A stretch of DNA of 64,000 nt from Halorussus pelagicus. Its GTDB lineage: Archaea; Halobacteriota; Halobacteria; Halobacteriales; Haladaptataceae. A program made the translations under genes and the position numbers. The stretch lies in contig NZ_CP035119.1 in the NCBI RefSeq assembly GCF_004087835.1, positions 310,001 through 374,000 of the forward strand, written 5' to 3'. Of the stretch, positions 55,751 through 63,583 are shown one piece after another (position 1 is the stretch's first letter; each line of letters starts with the position of its first letter). Under the pieces are notes generated by a model. It saw nothing but the letters and a program-made list of their open reading frames with translations, was not told where the DNA came from and did not search any database.

Positions 55751-56035
55751 ATGCCCGAGAGCACGTACTCGGTGTACCTCGTGCGGCGAAACGGCGAACA
55801 GGGGGGCAAACGAGAGGTCACGTCTCCGGTTCCGGGCCACGAACTGGAGTTCTACGACACCGGCGTCTGGGTGGACCGCGAGACGGGGCGGAACTTCTTC
55901 CCGTACGAGCAGGTTCGGACCATTCGGGAGCATCCCGAGGGGCGAGACACAGCACACGCGAGCGCGGCGGGGACCGAGACGACCGAAGGTAGCGGCGGCG
56001 AGTCGGAACCAAAAGAGGAGATGTCGGAAGACTGA
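55751..56035 (+). CDS. small conserved haloarchaeal protein
   Basis: A 94-residue acidic protein. Residues 5-62 form a conserved-looking core, YSVYLVRRNGEQGGKREVTS with YDTGVWVDRETGRNFFPYEQV, followed by a disordered Glu/Ser/Gly tail. ATG 55751 was chosen because upstream codons look non-coding. I do not recognise a named family; a small beta-domain is likely. It follows the palindrome-regulated gene with a 67-bp gap. Confidence 0.65.
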   Translation: MPESTYSVYLVRRNGEQGGKREVTSPVPGHELEFYDTGVWVDRETGRNFFPYEQVRTIREHPEGRDTAHASAAGTETTEGSGGESEPKEEMSED

Positions 56036-56057
56036 GCGGCGACTCGAAAACTGTTTT

Positions 56058-57836
56058 TCAGGGCGTTAACCCGACGACTTCCCGATTCAGAATGTCGGCG
56101 TACCCCGAGAATGTGAACTTGAGTTTCGGGACGCCGGGGAACGTCATCGTCTGGACCGCCAGCATGGGACGGTCCACGTCCGCGCCGAGTCGTCGGAGCG
56201 CCGACTCCACGGCGTCGTAGAGCTTTGCGGTCTCCTCGACTTCGAGGTCCGAGCAGACGCCCGCGACGCGGGTCGGGAGTTCCGCGACGACCTCGCCCTC
56301 GTCCACGACGGCCCATCCGCCACCCATCTCCGCGACGCGTTCGACCGCGGTTAGCATGGCCTCGTCGTCCGCGCCGACCGCGAGGACGCCTGTGGTCTCC
56401 CACGTCAGCGTGGTTGCGACCGCGCCGGAGTCGAGACCGAGACCGGTCACGAACCCGGTGAAACCAGTGCCATCGCCCTTCGGATGGCGGTCGAGCAGGG
56501 TCGCCTTGAGGATGTCGTCGTCGGGGTCCGCGAGCAGTTCGTCGCCCTCGACCGGCGGGGAGACGGTCGTCTCGCCCGAGAGGAGTCCCTGCTGGTACTC
56601 GACCGCGCGGACCTCGCCCGTGCGGGATTCGCCGTCGGCCTTCTCGACTCCGCTCTCGCCGCCGACGCCCGCGGCGTCGGCGGGCACTCGGAACTGCTCG
56701 GGGTCGGTCGAGACGTTCACGGAGTCGTAGAAGCGGTCGGGGTACTCGTGGCTCCGGGGCGCGACCTTCGACTCGCCCTTGTTGTAGACGACTTCGCCGC
56801 CGCTGACGACCGTCGTGACGTTCACCTCGTCGAGGTCGTCGATGAGAACCACGTCGGCGACGCTCCCCGGCGACAGCGACCCGACGCCCTCCTCGGCGAG
56901 TCCGAAGTGGCGCGCGGGGTTGAGCGTCGCCATGCGAATCGCGTCGGCGGGTTCGACGCCCTCCTCGATGGCGCGGCGGACCACCGCGTCCATGTACCCC
57001 TCGGAGATGAGTTCGCGGGGCCACATCCCATCAGTCGAGAGCGAGAGTTCCGCGGTGGGAACCTCGGGGTAGGCGTCGCCGACAGCCTCCATGTCGTCCC
57101 GAATCGAGCCGTAGCGCCCGATGGCGTGAATGCCGTTCTCGACGCGCTCGACGATATCCTCGCCCGAGATGGCCTCGTGGTCGTCGTCGATTATCGTGGC
57201 GAACGCGGCAAACTTCTCGCCCGAGCAACCGGCGGCGTGGCCTGAGACGGTCTTGTCCTCGGCGTCGGCGCGCTCGTAGAGCAGTTCGGCGGGCGTGTCC
57301 CGACCTACGGCGTGAATCCAGTCGGTCTCGCCGACGCCGACGACGCGGTCGTCGGCCAGCAGGTCCACGAGCGCTTGGGCTTCCTCGTCGTCGGCCCGGC
57401 GAGGTTCGAAGGTATCGAGCAGGGGTTGGGGCGGAACGACCGCCCGGACGCGAACCGGAAGGTAGGAGGTGGCCGCGAGGAACTGCTCGACGCCCTCCGC
57501 GCCGAACGCCGGGCCGTAGCCCGTGACCTCCGAGACGACCGTGGTGGTGCCGCCCTCTATCGCGTAGTGGTAGGCGTTCTCGAACGTCTGGTGGAGGTCG
57601 AGGTGAGTGTGGGCGTCCACGAATCCGGGCGCGACGACGCGGTTCGTCGCGGTGATGACTCGCGTCTCGTCGCCGATTACCGGGGTGGCGTCCTCGGGAA
57701 GCGCGGCGATACGGTCGTCGGAGACGACCACGTCGCGCGACTGGAACTCGCCCTTCTCGGGGAGACAGACTCGGCCGCCGGTGATGACCAAATCGGCGTC
57801 CTCGTCTCCGAGCGCGACCGACTGGAGGTCGTTCAC
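56058..57836 (-). CDS. ade: adenine deaminase
   Basis: A 592-residue amidohydrolase that deaminates adenine to hypoxanthine in purine salvage. It has VDAHTHLDLHQTFENAYHYAIEGGTTT, read in parts, with the metal HxH, GVGETDWIHAVG, SGHAAGCSGEK, LSLSTDGMWPREL and ATLNPARHFGL, all family landmarks. The C-terminal domain has the usual VEEMGGGWAVVDEGE-like segment (VAEMGGGWAVVDEGEVVAEL). It starts at GTG 57836, overlapping the upstream metallohydrolase stop (GTGA), so the two genes form an operon. Confidence 0.93.
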   Translation of the reverse strand: MNDLQSVALGDEDADLVITGGRVCLPEKGEFQSRDVVVSDDRIAALPEDATPVIGDETRVITATNRVVAPGFVDAHTHLDLHQTFENAYHYAIEGGTTTVVSEVTGYGPAFGAEGVEQFLAATSYLPVRVRAVVPPQPLLDTFEPRRADDEEAQALVDLLADDRVVGVGETDWIHAVGRDTPAELLYERADAEDKTVSGHAAGCSGEKFAAFATIIDDDHEAISGEDIVERVENGIHAIGRYGSIRDDMEAVGDAYPEVPTAELSLSTDGMWPRELISEGYMDAVVRRAIEEGVEPADAIRMATLNPARHFGLAEEGVGSLSPGSVADVVLIDDLDEVNVTTVVSGGEVVYNKGESKVAPRSHEYPDRFYDSVNVSTDPEQFRVPADAAGVGGESGVEKADGESRTGEVRAVEYQQGLLSGETTVSPPVEGDELLADPDDDILKATLLDRHPKGDGTGFTGFVTGLGLDSGAVATTLTWETTGVLAVGADDEAMLTAVERVAEMGGGWAVVDEGEVVAELPTRVAGVCSDLEVEETAKLYDAVESALRRLGADVDRPMLAVQTMTFPGVPKLKFTFSGYADILNREVVGLTP

Positions 57837-58786
57837 TCTGCCACCTCCCAGACGACGACGCCGCCCTGCTCGCTGGACTCGACTTCGCCGCGCTCGTCCA
57901 GCACGTCGAGGTGACCGACCGCCTCGCTCATCCCCGAGAAATACTCGGTCGCTGGCAGGTCGTCGAACAGCTCCTCCATCACTTCGACCGCGGTCGTCGG
58001 GCCGTCCTCGACAATTTCGCGGACGTTCTCCGTGCGCTCGTCGTGAGACGCCAGAATCTCGCCGATTCGCTCGCTCGGGTTCGCAATCTCCTCGCGGTGG
58101 CCCGGCAACACGCGGTCGAACTCGCGGTCGCGGAGATTCGCTAGCGAGCGGTTGAACGCCGGGAGGACCCGCGGGCGCTCGCCGTCGTCCGTCGCGGGCG
58201 GTTGGAGCAAGGGGTTGGGCGTGATGTCGGGGAGGACGTGGTCGCCGACGATGGCGCGCTCCTCGCCGTCGGTCTCGTAGGTGAAGACGGTCTCGCCCGC
58301 CGCGTGGCCCTGTACGGCCTCGGCGGTGAGGTCGGTTCCGGCGACTTCGACGGTCTCGCCGTCACCGAGTTCGGCGTCGGTCTCGACGCCGGGCGCGACG
58401 TTGAGGAACACCTCCGGCAGGTCGGTGATGGTCTCGGCCGTCTCGCGTGCCATCCCGTGGGTCTCGAAAAAGTCCACGAAATAGGACTGCTCGTAGTCGA
58501 GGCGGGTCTCGAAGTCGGCGATAATCTCGGCGGTCGTCGGACTGGCGACGATGCGCGCGCCCGCCTCCCGGAGTCGCTTGGCGAGTCCGAAGTGGTCGGG
58601 GTGCGGGTGGGTCACCAGCACCTGCTCGATGTCCGTGGGTCCCATATCGCGGGATTCGAGTTCGTCGAGCAGGGCCGCCCACGCCTCTTCGCTTCCCGGT
58701 CCGGGGTCTACCAGCGTCCGCCCAGCGAGATAGGCGTTGACCGGACCGACCTGAAACGGCGTCGGTATCGAGAGCCGCGTGAACAT
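57833..58786 (-). CDS. metallo-beta-lactamase fold hydrolase
   Basis: A 317-residue MBL-fold protein. Zinc motif VLVTHPHPDHFGLAKRL is followed by AEAVQGHAAGETVF (third His), RAIVGDHVLPDITPNPLL (Asp) and DRVLPGHREEI (last His). The C-terminal 100 residues form a winged-helix-like extension (RTENVREIVEDGPTTAVEVM), as in LACTB2-like and related hydrolases. Start is ATG 58786. It overlaps adenine deaminase by 4 nt, and together they may be co-expressed; substrate unknown. Confidence 0.9.
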   Translation of the reverse strand: MFTRLSIPTPFQVGPVNAYLAGRTLVDPGPGSEEAWAALLDELESRDMGPTDIEQVLVTHPHPDHFGLAKRLREAGARIVASPTTAEIIADFETRLDYEQSYFVDFFETHGMARETAETITDLPEVFLNVAPGVETDAELGDGETVEVAGTDLTAEAVQGHAAGETVFTYETDGEERAIVGDHVLPDITPNPLLQPPATDDGERPRVLPAFNRSLANLRDREFDRVLPGHREEIANPSERIGEILASHDERTENVREIVEDGPTTAVEVMEELFDDLPATEYFSGMSEAVGHLDVLDERGEVESSEQGGVVVWEVAE

Positions 58787-59141
58787 ATCGTCACTGTAAC
58801 CGCCTGCCGATAAACAGTTTTTGACACGCGACAGTCGGACCGAAACGGAATCGCGCGCAGTTTCCCGTTCTCTCGGACGCGCTGCGGTCGCGCTCGGCCG
58901 CGTCTGCGGTGCGGTCGCGGTGCAGTCGCCGGTACGGTATGAGTTGCTCAACCGTGACTCAACCGGACGATACCCTCACGTTCGTCGCCTCGCAGAGTCA
59001 CAACGTCGTCACGGCCGTCGTATCGCAAAGTCACAACGTGGAAGTCGTCGCGCAGTCAGCGCGCCGACAAGTTTCGATTAGGCGTCGCAGGGGCAAACGC
59101 TATATTTGACCTTCGCGTGAAAACACAATGGTGCGTGAGAA
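58787..59141. other. intergenic region with a repeat-bearing small frame
   Basis: 355 bp between divergent genes. It includes a weak frame at 58939-59109, listed separately, and a TATA-like tatattt at 59101-59107 that suits the gene at 59142. The first 120 bp is GC-rich and shows nothing clear. Confidence 0.5.
58939..59109 (+). CDS. candidate small basic protein with SQSHNV repeats
   Basis: A 56-residue frame from ATG 58939. It contains ASQSHNVVTAV and VSQSHNVEVVAQS, a direct repeat at protein and DNA level, and a strongly basic tail (RRQVSIRRRRGKRYI). A basic product is unusual for this organism, so it may be non-coding, a decayed gene or a nucleic-acid-binding peptide. Evidence is weak. 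Confidence 0.3.
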   Translation: MSCSTVTQPDDTLTFVASQSHNVVTAVVSQSHNVEVVAQSARRQVSIRRRRGKRYI

Positions 59142-59375
59142 ATGAACAACCACTTCGAAGACGCGTGGTACTACGCCAAGCGCGCGAGCAACCACCTCGC
59201 CCGCGGCATCCGCGAGGAACTGACCCCCGTCGAGCGACGACTCCGGAAGGCGACCGGCCGCGAGCAGACGCCGACGACCCGCGTCGAGCGATGGCGCGCG
59301 GAACTGAAAGCGACCGAGGACGAAGCCGCCGACCGCGCCCGACGCGCGGTGCGAAAGGCCCGCGAGCGAGTCTGA
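59142..59375 (+). CDS. small conserved haloarchaeal helical protein
   Basis: A 77-residue, highly charged helical protein: MNNHFEDAWYYAKRASNHLARG, then repeated Arg/Glu helices such as ATEDEAADRARRAVRKARERV. This type is common in haloarchaea; I recall a DUF7553 label but am not certain. A TATA-like tatattt at 59101-59107 lies about 37 bp upstream. No membrane segment or catalytic motif. Confidence 0.75.
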   Translation: MNNHFEDAWYYAKRASNHLARGIREELTPVERRLRKATGREQTPTTRVERWRAELKATEDEAADRARRAVRKARERV

Positions 59376-59429
59376 CGCCGGGGTCTCGGGGAGACTCCCG
59401 GACGGCAGTCGCTTTTCCGACCGTAAAGT

Positions 59430-59439
59430 AAGTCTTAAG
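59430..59439 (+). promoter_or_regulatory. TATA-like box for tRNA-Val
   Basis: aagtcttaag, about 33 bp before the mature tRNA, could be the promoter. The match is moderate. Confidence 0.4.
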
Positions 59440-59467
59440 TCCGGGAAGGGGGAAGAATGGAGTGCGC

Positions 59468-59542
59468 GGGTCGGTAGTCTAGTCCGGTTATGACAGCTCC
59501 TTCACACGGAGCAGGTCGGCGGTTCGAATCCGCCCCGACCCA
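59468..59542 (+). tRNA. tRNA-Val (anticodon CAC)
   Basis: The acceptor gggtcgg pairs with ccgaccc. The anticodon stem gctcc/ggagc encloses ttcacac, giving anticodon CAC for the GUG codon. The T-arm is ggcgg-ttcgaat-ccgcc. The discriminator is A; CCA is not encoded. A 23-bp copy of its 3' end lies 144 bp downstream, as found at tRNA integration sites. Confidence 0.95.
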
Positions 59543-59544
59543 TT
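59522..59544 (+). repeat. tRNA-Val 3' end, attachment-site-like repeat, copy 1
   Basis: gttcgaatccgccccgaccc followed by att is repeated exactly at 59666-59688. This copy completes the tRNA gene. Confidence 0.6.
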
Positions 59545-59665
59545 TCTGACGGCGCAACACGACGAGCGAAGCAAGGAGCCTGCGCCGTCGAAATGGTTTC
59601 CGAAGGATTCGAACTCAGCAAGTCACACGCCCGCGCAGCGAAGCGAGCAGGAATGTCTTGCTCAA

Positions 59666-59688
59666 GTTCGAATCCGCCCCGACCCATT
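59666..59688 (+). repeat. attachment-site-like repeat, copy 2
   Basis: An exact 23-bp copy of the tRNA-Val 3' end and two following bases, 144 bp downstream. It is the usual signature left by integration of a plasmid, virus or genomic island into a tRNA gene. Confidence 0.6.
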
Positions 59689-59831
59689 ATCCTGCCGCGA
59701 ACAATACGGGAAGCGTTCCGTGTGCTCGCCACTTCGTGAGCGGCGAATCGTATCGTCGGTTCCTGAGCGACGTGACTACGCAGGATTCGACGGATACAAC
59801 GTTGCAGCCGACCTGCGTAGAACTACACTGA

Positions 59832-59844
59832 TTTAATATATAAG
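59832..59844 (+). promoter_or_regulatory. TATA box for the orphan gene at 59880
   Basis: tttaatatataag is a strong TATA box. A ggga/gggag element at 59864-59868 lies 11 bp before the TTG start, a possible ribosome-binding site. Confidence 0.55.
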
Positions 59845-59879
59845 TGTGTATTTGGTAAATATAGGGAGCGTATCGTCTC

Positions 59880-60662
59880 TTGGTTCTGAAACGAGATACA
59901 ATCCAGTACAAACCCACTCACACTCTCGTCGTGAGCTATCCGATAGAGGGTACACCACGTCACGACGAAATACTGTTTGAGGTCATCCAAGCGGCGTCAT
60001 CGTCCGCGGACCGATTCGCCCTCTCGATTGAGACGGAAACAGTCGCCGACGACTATCCGTCGATTATCCGATATTTGGACGACCGCTTTTCACGAATCGG
60101 TGACAACGACACTGTGAGGTACGAAGCTGACGTGTCTGAGAGGTCACTAGAAGTAATCGAGTTACTTCTGGAGATGACTGGGAGTGCCCGCATCTTTGGC
60201 GTACGGAAGATCGAACTCGCACGCGATTCCGAAACGTGTCTTCGCTACGTTCCCGAACACGAAGATTTCACGATTACTGGCGATTCGTCCGGCGAAGTCA
60301 TTGCTGCGGTCCAAAACGCCATTGATGTCGAACCGGCAGTGATTCTCCCGAATCGCGTACTGGTAGAATGGAAAGTCACCGGTACGGAATGTAGCATTTC
60401 TCCACCATCCCTCTGCGTAGGGAACGTCTGTCACGACCTCTCTCGACTCGCATCGGTCGAATCACACCCGGAGCAGTTGGAAATCGAATTACGATGGTAC
60501 GAGTCAGAGCAAGGTCACGTCGGGCAGATAATCAGTTGGGCTGCTTCACAGGTCGGTCTGTCACGACCAGACACGCTGCGCTTTGAATCGACAGCAGAAC
60601 TCTCCGAAGCGGTCGAGGTACTGCAAACAGTGACAGCCGGGACCGGGAAAGAAGTGCTCTAA
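59880..60662 (+). CDS. orphan protein of unknown function, likely acquired
   Basis: A 260-residue soluble protein beginning at TTG 59880. It alternates strands and helices without membrane segments. Segments such as LLLEMTGSARIFGVRKIEL and SPPSLCVGNVCHDLSRLASV suggest two related halves, but I recognise no family. The DNA is visibly less GC-rich and the protein less acidic than neighbours. Together with its position just past a tRNA end repeat, this points to horizontal transfer. An alternative start is the GTG near 59928. Function unknown. Confidence 0.7.
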   Translation: MVLKRDTIQYKPTHTLVVSYPIEGTPRHDEILFEVIQAASSSADRFALSIETETVADDYPSIIRYLDDRFSRIGDNDTVRYEADVSERSLEVIELLLEMTGSARIFGVRKIELARDSETCLRYVPEHEDFTITGDSSGEVIAAVQNAIDVEPAVILPNRVLVEWKVTGTECSISPPSLCVGNVCHDLSRLASVESHPEQLEIELRWYESEQGHVGQIISWAASQVGLSRPDTLRFESTAELSEAVEVLQTVTAGTGKEVL

Positions 60663-60758
60663 CTGGGTTTTCTTTTCAGTATTTGGTTGCCGTGATGAGG
60701 AGCGAACTGGATGCCGAGTACAAGAAGTGTATGAGAAGTGTAAAGTCGAAGCGACGCC

Positions 60759-61418
60759 TTAGCTCCGGCGCAGGCCGACGAGCGCGGCCGCGACCAGCGC
60801 GACGACGCCGGTAATCGGCGTGAATCCGGGGACGCTCCCGCTGGAGTCGTCAGTCGTCGTCTCTTCGGTGGTGTCGGCCGCCGTCGTGGACTCCTCGCTC
60901 ATCTCCTCGGTGGTCGTGACCGAGGTGTCCCGAGCGGTCGTCTCCTCGGCACCGTCGTCGGTCGTCGCCTCACCGCGCTCTTGGAAGTAGACGTAGCTCG
61001 TGTCCGACACGTCCGAACCGGTCTCGGTCTGGTAGACCATCGTGTCAGCGGAGGCGTTGTAGCTCTCGCTACCGTTGTTCCGGACGGGCGAGACGACCAG
61101 CACCTGTGCCGTCTCGACGGTCGTGTTCAGCGAGACCGAGAGGTTCTCGTGGTCGCCCGCGTCGAGATAGCCGGTGTGGCCGATGGGCGCGCCGCTCTGG
61201 TTGTAGACTACCACGAATCCGCCGTCGGGGAGAGAGGCGTCGTCGATGGTCACGGCGTCGCCGTCCAACTTCTGGTCGGGCATCGAGACGGAGGCGGTTT
61301 CGTTGGCCTGTTCGTCAGTCGTCGTGGTCGTGCTTGCGGGGCTTGCAAGGGCCGCTCCGGTGAGAACCGCGAGGGCGACGAGTCCCGCAACGAGGACCGT
61401 TCGCGTCGTATCTGTCAT
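60759..61418 (-). CDS. PGF-CTERM surface protein with DUF7282-like domain
   Basis: A 219-residue exported protein. The signal helix TVLVAGLVALAVLTGAALA is at about 7-25. A beta-domain follows (VTIDDASLPDGGFVVVYNQS, then SVSLNTTVETAQVLVVSPVR), like the haloarchaeal DUF7282. A Thr/Glu/Ser-rich stalk runs from about 145 to 190 and is a likely O-glycosylation region. The C-terminus is PGFTPITGVVALVAAALVG plus RRS, the PGF-CTERM sorting signal processed by archaeosortase A. ATG 61418 is preferred; the upstream open frame is not protein-like. It is probably lipid-anchored on the cell surface. Confidence 0.85.
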   Translation of the reverse strand: MTDTTRTVLVAGLVALAVLTGAALASPASTTTTTDEQANETASVSMPDQKLDGDAVTIDDASLPDGGFVVVYNQSGAPIGHTGYLDAGDHENLSVSLNTTVETAQVLVVSPVRNNGSESYNASADTMVYQTETGSDVSDTSYVYFQERGEATTDDGAEETTARDTSVTTTEEMSEESTTAADTTEETTTDDSSGSVPGFTPITGVVALVAAALVGLRRS

Positions 61419-61723
61419 CGTATGCTCGGTTCCGAGAGATGTGTCTCGGGAGACTATCGGACGAGCGAACTTCGCTCGCAGTCGAGACGCCTCCGGAACT
61501 CGATACGGGGTTGACACGCCACTGAAAATTACCTTACGGAAGCCAACGTGATGCGACGACACACCACAAGAGACGCGAAAGCGACCCCGGAATCGAGGTC
61601 CGAGGACCCCGAGCCGATCGCCGTGCGGCTATTGACCCATCAGATTCGACCAAACGCATATATATTGTTCATAGAAAATATTTAACCGAATCAGGTCGCA
61701 TCGACGAACGCGGCCGGAATACC
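61419..61723. other. divergent intergenic region
   Basis: 305 bp between the surface-protein gene and a small plus-strand gene. A/T-rich boxes catatatatt (61658-61667) and tatttaacc (61679-61687) suit the gene at 61724. No gene is seen. Confidence 0.5.
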
Positions 61724-61960
61724 ATGAGTACGGACCCCGACACCTTTGACACACGGACCGCCCCGGACCACTGCGCGGACTTCGAGACCGAGACCCGCGA
61801 CCACCGCCCAGACATCGCGTTGCGCTCCGTCGTCGTCGAGTACGAAGACCGGCCGGACCGACGGACGGTGTACCCCGCTGGCGTCTCCGAGATGGAGCGC
61901 ATGTCGTCGTGGCTCACCGCCGACGACGACGCTTTCGTGGACCTCGAAGCGACTCGCTGA
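61724..61960 (+). CDS. small haloarchaeal protein, DUF7511-like
   Basis: A 78-residue acidic protein with the conserved run HRPDIALRSVVVEYEDRPDR, then TVYPAGVSEMERMSSWLTAD and AFVDLEATR. The pattern is widespread in haloarchaea and I recall it as DUF7511; function unknown. It is preceded by a TATA-like box about 40 bp upstream. Confidence 0.8.
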   Translation: MSTDPDTFDTRTAPDHCADFETETRDHRPDIALRSVVVEYEDRPDRRTVYPAGVSEMERMSSWLTADDDAFVDLEATR

Positions 61961-62006
61961 GGTACAGATTCGGTACCGAGACACAGAACTTCAAATAATC
62001 GGTAGA

Positions 62007-62015
62007 ATTAATAAG
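62007..62015 (+). promoter_or_regulatory. TATA box for the zinc-ribbon protein gene
   Basis: attaataag, centred 26 bp before ATG 62037, predicts a leaderless transcript. Confidence 0.55.
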
Positions 62016-62036
62016 TATCGTCGGTCGCAGTCGAAT

Positions 62037-62369
62037 ATGGACCTCGCCCTCCGACTTTTGATGGCCTGCTTCGTGATAGCCGCGCCGACGCTCCTATACT
62101 TGGGCCTGCTGCGCGGACTCGAAAAGATACGCGATGCCACGCTCCTACTGGCGCTCGCGGAGCGCGACGACGTACCGCGAGAGGTGTCGGACAGGGCCAC
62201 CCGAGCGCTCGATAGGGGTACGGTTCGCGCCGACGGCCGCGGGTCAGGCGACGCGGACGCGCCCGACGCCGTACCTGCACCTGCCTCGTTCGCCTGCTCG
62301 ACCTGCGGCGCGTCGAACATGACCGGCGCGAGATACTGTCGGAACTGTCTCGGCGAGCTGAATCGGTAG
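62037..62369 (+). CDS. membrane-anchored zinc-ribbon protein
   Basis: A 110-residue protein. The N-terminal helix LRLLMACFVIAAPTLLYLGLL spans about 5-25, a charged helical linker follows (about 28-80), then a C-terminal zinc ribbon CSTCGASNMTGARYCRNC with four Cys. This is the DUF7577-like architecture of small haloarchaeal regulators or adaptors; no partner is evident. ATG 62037 is supported by the TATA box. Confidence 0.8.
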   Translation: MDLALRLLMACFVIAAPTLLYLGLLRGLEKIRDATLLLALAERDDVPREVSDRATRALDRGTVRADGRGSGDADAPDAVPAPASFACSTCGASNMTGARYCRNCLGELNR

Positions 62370-62374
62370 CGACG

Positions 62375-62623
62375 TTAGCGGTCGGATTCCGCGATAACGA
62401 GCATCCCGTTTTTTATCGTCACGTCTGTCGCCTCGGCGGGCATCTCGAACTCGAACTGCCGGGCGCCAGCGACGACGATGGCGAGGTCGCCGAGACAGTC
62501 CAGCGACACCTCGACGCCGGGACCGAAATCGACGGTGACGACGTTCTCGTCGTCGTACTCCCGGCGAGCGATGGTCACGTCCTCCTCGTTCGCGGCGGAC
62601 TGAAGGGGTTGGGGAGTCTTCAC
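62375..62623 (-). CDS. small Hsp20-like haloarchaeal protein (DUF7127-like)
   Basis: An 82-residue acidic protein from GTG 62623. The sequence VTIARREYDDENVVTVDFGP, and later FEFEMPAEATDVTIKNGMLV, resembles an alpha-crystallin/GvpH-type beta-sandwich edge. I recall haloarchaeal relatives as DUF7127. It may be a minor chaperone, but that is uncertain. It converges with the zinc-ribbon gene 5 bp away. Confidence 0.7.
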   Translation of the reverse strand: MKTPQPLQSAANEEDVTIARREYDDENVVTVDFGPGVEVSLDCLGDLAIVVAGARQFEFEMPAEATDVTIKNGMLVIAESDR

Positions 62624-62713
62624 ACACTGACTTAGAGCGTCTGACGGGTAAGTCCTCCGCCCGCGGCGGATTTGGGGAGAAGATAGAACCGACGAAAAGG
62701 GAGAGCGACCGCG

Positions 62714-63583
62714 CTACAGGAAGTCTTCGATGTGGTCCGCGACCTCGTTGGGCGTGTCGCCGACCGGGACACCAGCGTCGTTCAGCGCGTTGATTTTGCT
62801 CTCTGCGGTGCCGGTGCCGCTACCGGAGACGATTGCGCCCGCGTGGCCCATGCGCTTGCCCGGCGGCGCGGTCCGGCCCGCGATGAAGCCAGCGACCGGC
62901 GTGTCCATGTTCTCGGCGATGTACTGGGCGGCCTCTTCCTCGTCCTCGCCGCCGATTTCGCCGCACATGACGACCGCCTTCGTGTCGGGGTCGTTCTCGA
63001 ACAGTTCGAGCGCGTCGATGAAGTCCGTCCCGATGATGGGGTCGCCGCCGATGCCGATGGCGGTAGTCTGACCGATTCCTCGGCTAGTGAGGTTATCCAC
63101 GACCTGATAGGTGAGGGTGCCAGACCGGGAGACGAGACCGACCTCGCCCGACTCGAAGATGTTGCCCGGCAGGATGCCGAGTTTGGACTCGCCAGGGGTG
63201 ATGATGCCCGGACAGTTCGGCCCGATGAGGCGGGTATCGACCTCGCTCAGTCGCTTGTTGACCTTCGCCATGTCTTGGGTCGGGATGCCTTCCGTGATGG
63301 CGACCACGAGGTCGAGCGGCGCGTCGAGCGCCTCGAAGACGGCGTCGCCCGCGAACGCGGGCGGGACGAAGACGACCGAGGCGTCGGCGTCTTCCTCGCG
63401 GGCCGCTTCGTGGACCGTGTCGTAGACCGGGACGCCAGCGACCTCTTGGCCGCCCTTGCCCGGCACCGCACCGGCGACGATGTTGGTCCCGTACTCCATC
63501 ATCTGTTCGGCGTGGAACTTGCCTTCCCCGCCAGTGATGCCCTGTACGACGACTCTGGTGTCGGAATCGACTAGAACGCTCAT
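62714..63583 (-). CDS. sucD: succinyl-CoA ligase, alpha subunit
   Basis: A 289-residue subunit of the TCA-cycle enzyme that makes ATP or GTP from succinyl-CoA. Landmarks: [62 protein letters not shown], and the phosphohistidine in [11 protein letters not shown]. The gene follows sucC with an ATGA overlap, the normal order. Length matches the family. Confidence 0.97.
   Translation of the reverse strand: MSVLVDSDTRVVVQGITGGEGKFHAEQMMEYGTNIVAGAVPGKGGQEVAGVPVYDTVHEAAREEDADASVVFVPPAFAGDAVFEALDAPLDLVVAITEGIPTQDMAKVNKRLSEVDTRLIGPNCPGIITPGESKLGILPGNIFESGEVGLVSRSGTLTYQVVDNLTSRGIGQTTAIGIGGDPIIGTDFIDALELFENDPDTKAVVMCGEIGGEDEEEAAQYIAENMDTPVAGFIAGRTAPPGKRMGHAGAIVSGSGTGTAESKINALNDAGVPVGDTPNEVADHIEDFL

Larger units (their letters stand above)
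59543..59879. other. intergenic region downstream of tRNA-Val
   Basis: 337 bp containing the second copy of the tRNA end. The 121 bp between the repeats include no gene. Minus-strand frames reading GGFEPPTC are read-through of the tRNA sequence and are not genes. No integrase is seen. From about 59820 the DNA becomes A/T-rich and contains the promoter of the next gene. Confidence 0.55.

Noticed and set aside
59502-59732. Minus-strand frame reading GGFEPPTC
   Set aside because: A familiar false gene produced by translating the complement of tRNA genes.
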